Position numbers and translations under genes: made by a program
DNA from: Algoriphagus aquimarinus
Lineage (GTDB): Bacteria > Bacteroidota > Bacteroidia > Cytophagales > Cyclobacteriaceae
Length of the DNA: 64,000 nt
Direction: 5' to 3'
Assembly (NCBI RefSeq): GCF_007997215.1
Contig: NZ_VORW01000001.1
Coordinates: forward strand, 868,001 to 932,000
Shown here: piece by piece, positions 63,311-64,000 of the stretch
How positions within the stretch are numbered: position 1 is the first letter of the stretch
How the letters are laid out: each line of letters begins with the position of its first letter
Notes under the pieces: model-generated
The model's input: the letters and a program-made list of their open reading frames with translations, nothing else
The model's database searches: none
Told to the model about the DNA's origin: nothing

Positions 63311-64000
63311 ATGAAAAACCTATTATCGGCACTTCTATTCGCCATTCTAATAAGTCAGCCAGCTTTTTCCCAAGAAACAACCCATGATCTGTGGCCAGAT
63401 GGTACGCCAATTTCTGACTGGTTTCATGATTATTCCAAAGTCAAATTAGAAGACTTGGGCAAGCAATATACCCTGACAGATTTCGGGGTAAAAAATGATA
63501 GCTCACTCCTTCAAACTCAGCAAATACAGGCAGTAATCGACCAAGCTGCGAAAAATGGTGGAGGTGTAATTATCGTTCCAAAAGGTACTTTCCTTAGTGG
63601 GGCGCTATTTTTCAAACCAAAAACACACCTCTATTTAGCCGAAGGAGCAGTACTGAAGGGTTCTGACGATATCTCCCATTACCCATTGCTTCCTTCGCGG
63701 ATGGAGGGTCAAAACTTGGATTACTTTGCCGCTTTGGTGAATGCTTATGGGGTGGATGGATTCACTATTTCTGGTCATGGTACGATCAATGGCAATGGAT
63801 TGAAATTCTGGGAGGCTTTTTGGCAGCGCAGAAAGGAAGATCCAAACTGTACCAATCTGGAAGTGTCACGACCTCGTTTGGTATTTATTTGGAAAAGTAA
63901 TGACGTCCAACTGCAAGATGTCAGTTTGATCAATGCGGGCTTCTGGAGTAGTCATTATTATCAAAGCAATAATATCAAGCTCCTTGACCTAAGAATCACC
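63311..64000 (+). CDS. Glycoside hydrolase family 28 (polygalacturonase-like), 3' partial
   Basis: The first 230 codons of an exported enzyme are present; the frame is open at the right edge. The signal peptide is about residues 1-20 (LLFAILISQPAFS-Q). The mature start has YTLTDFGVKND, the QTQQIQAVIDQAAKNGGGVI segment, VPKGTFLSGALFFKPKTHLYL and the beta-helix rungs DGFTISGHGTINGNG. These are typical of GH28 pectinase-type proteins of Bacteroidota. The catalytic Asp motifs (NTD, DD, HGS) would lie beyond the window. ATG 63311 is preferred because it gives a compact signal peptide; ATG 63284 is in frame upstream. Confidence 0.88.
   Translation, partial: MKNLLSALLFAILISQPAFSQETTHDLWPDGTPISDWFHDYSKVKLEDLGKQYTLTDFGVKNDSSLLQTQQIQAVIDQAAKNGGGVIIVPKGTFLSGALFFKPKTHLYLAEGAVLKGSDDISHYPLLPSRMEGQNLDYFAALVNAYGVDGFTISGHGTINGNGLKFWEAFWQRRKEDPNCTNLEVSRPRLVFIWKSNDVQLQDVSLINAGFWSSHYYQSNNIKLLDLRIT

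Overview
The window looks like chromosomal DNA of a Bacteroidota bacterium, most likely of the Cytophagales/Cyclobacteriaceae type (Algoriphagus-like). This is an inference from the gene families: DUF6090-like small membrane proteins, Reg_prop/Y_Y_Y histidine kinases with the [17 protein letters not shown] core, FIST and DUF3500 proteins, LVIVD-repeat proteins, promoter boxes of the TAnnTTTG type, and an A+T-rich genome. No rRNA, tRNA, CRISPR array, transposase or integrase was recognised.

Layout. 1-2.1 kb: 3' part of a TolB-propeller/PHP-like metallohydrolase. 2.3-5.6 kb: a cluster of paralogous one-helix membrane proteins, three intact and about three decayed. 6.3-20.3 kb: three giant histidine kinases in one tight operon, two with a periplasmic propeller and one cytoplasmic with nine tandem sensor units behind an NTF2-like domain. 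20.9-27.6 kb: a probable operon with a ThDP-dependent 2-keto-acid decarboxylase, a flavin amine/amino-acid oxidase, a FIST sensor protein, a fourth kinase and an EthD protein. 27.7-30.3 kb: a DUF3500 protein and a membrane kinase. 30.6-40.4 kb: three more kinases, then a lone receiver and a receiver-adenylate cyclase fusion. That makes eight histidine kinases but only two receiver proteins.

40.5-44.4 kb: a radical SAM/SPASM gene whose 3' end is repeated on the far side of a type II restriction-modification cassette (MerR-HTH/N6-N4 methyltransferase fusion and a PD-(D/E)XK-like nuclease), followed by a HEPN/MNT toxin-antitoxin pair. 44.6-57.2 kb: a Wzx/Wzy-type exopolysaccharide or capsule locus (SLBB export protein, Wzz, Wzx, GT2, Wzy, two methyltransferases, three GT4 enzymes).

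57.3-64 kb: OsmC, RlmF, an exported Ig-like/LVIVD protein, an exported propeller with a Met/His-rich metal-binding-like insert, a DoxX-like membrane protein, a Dabb protein and the start of a GH28 polygalacturonase-like enzyme.

How it may work together (inference): the kinases share an almost identical catalytic core while their sensors differ completely, and the only phospho-acceptors in the window are the two receivers at 39-40 kb. One of these ends in a catalytically complete class III adenylate cyclase. The cluster could therefore be a many-inputs, few-outputs signalling array leading to cAMP.
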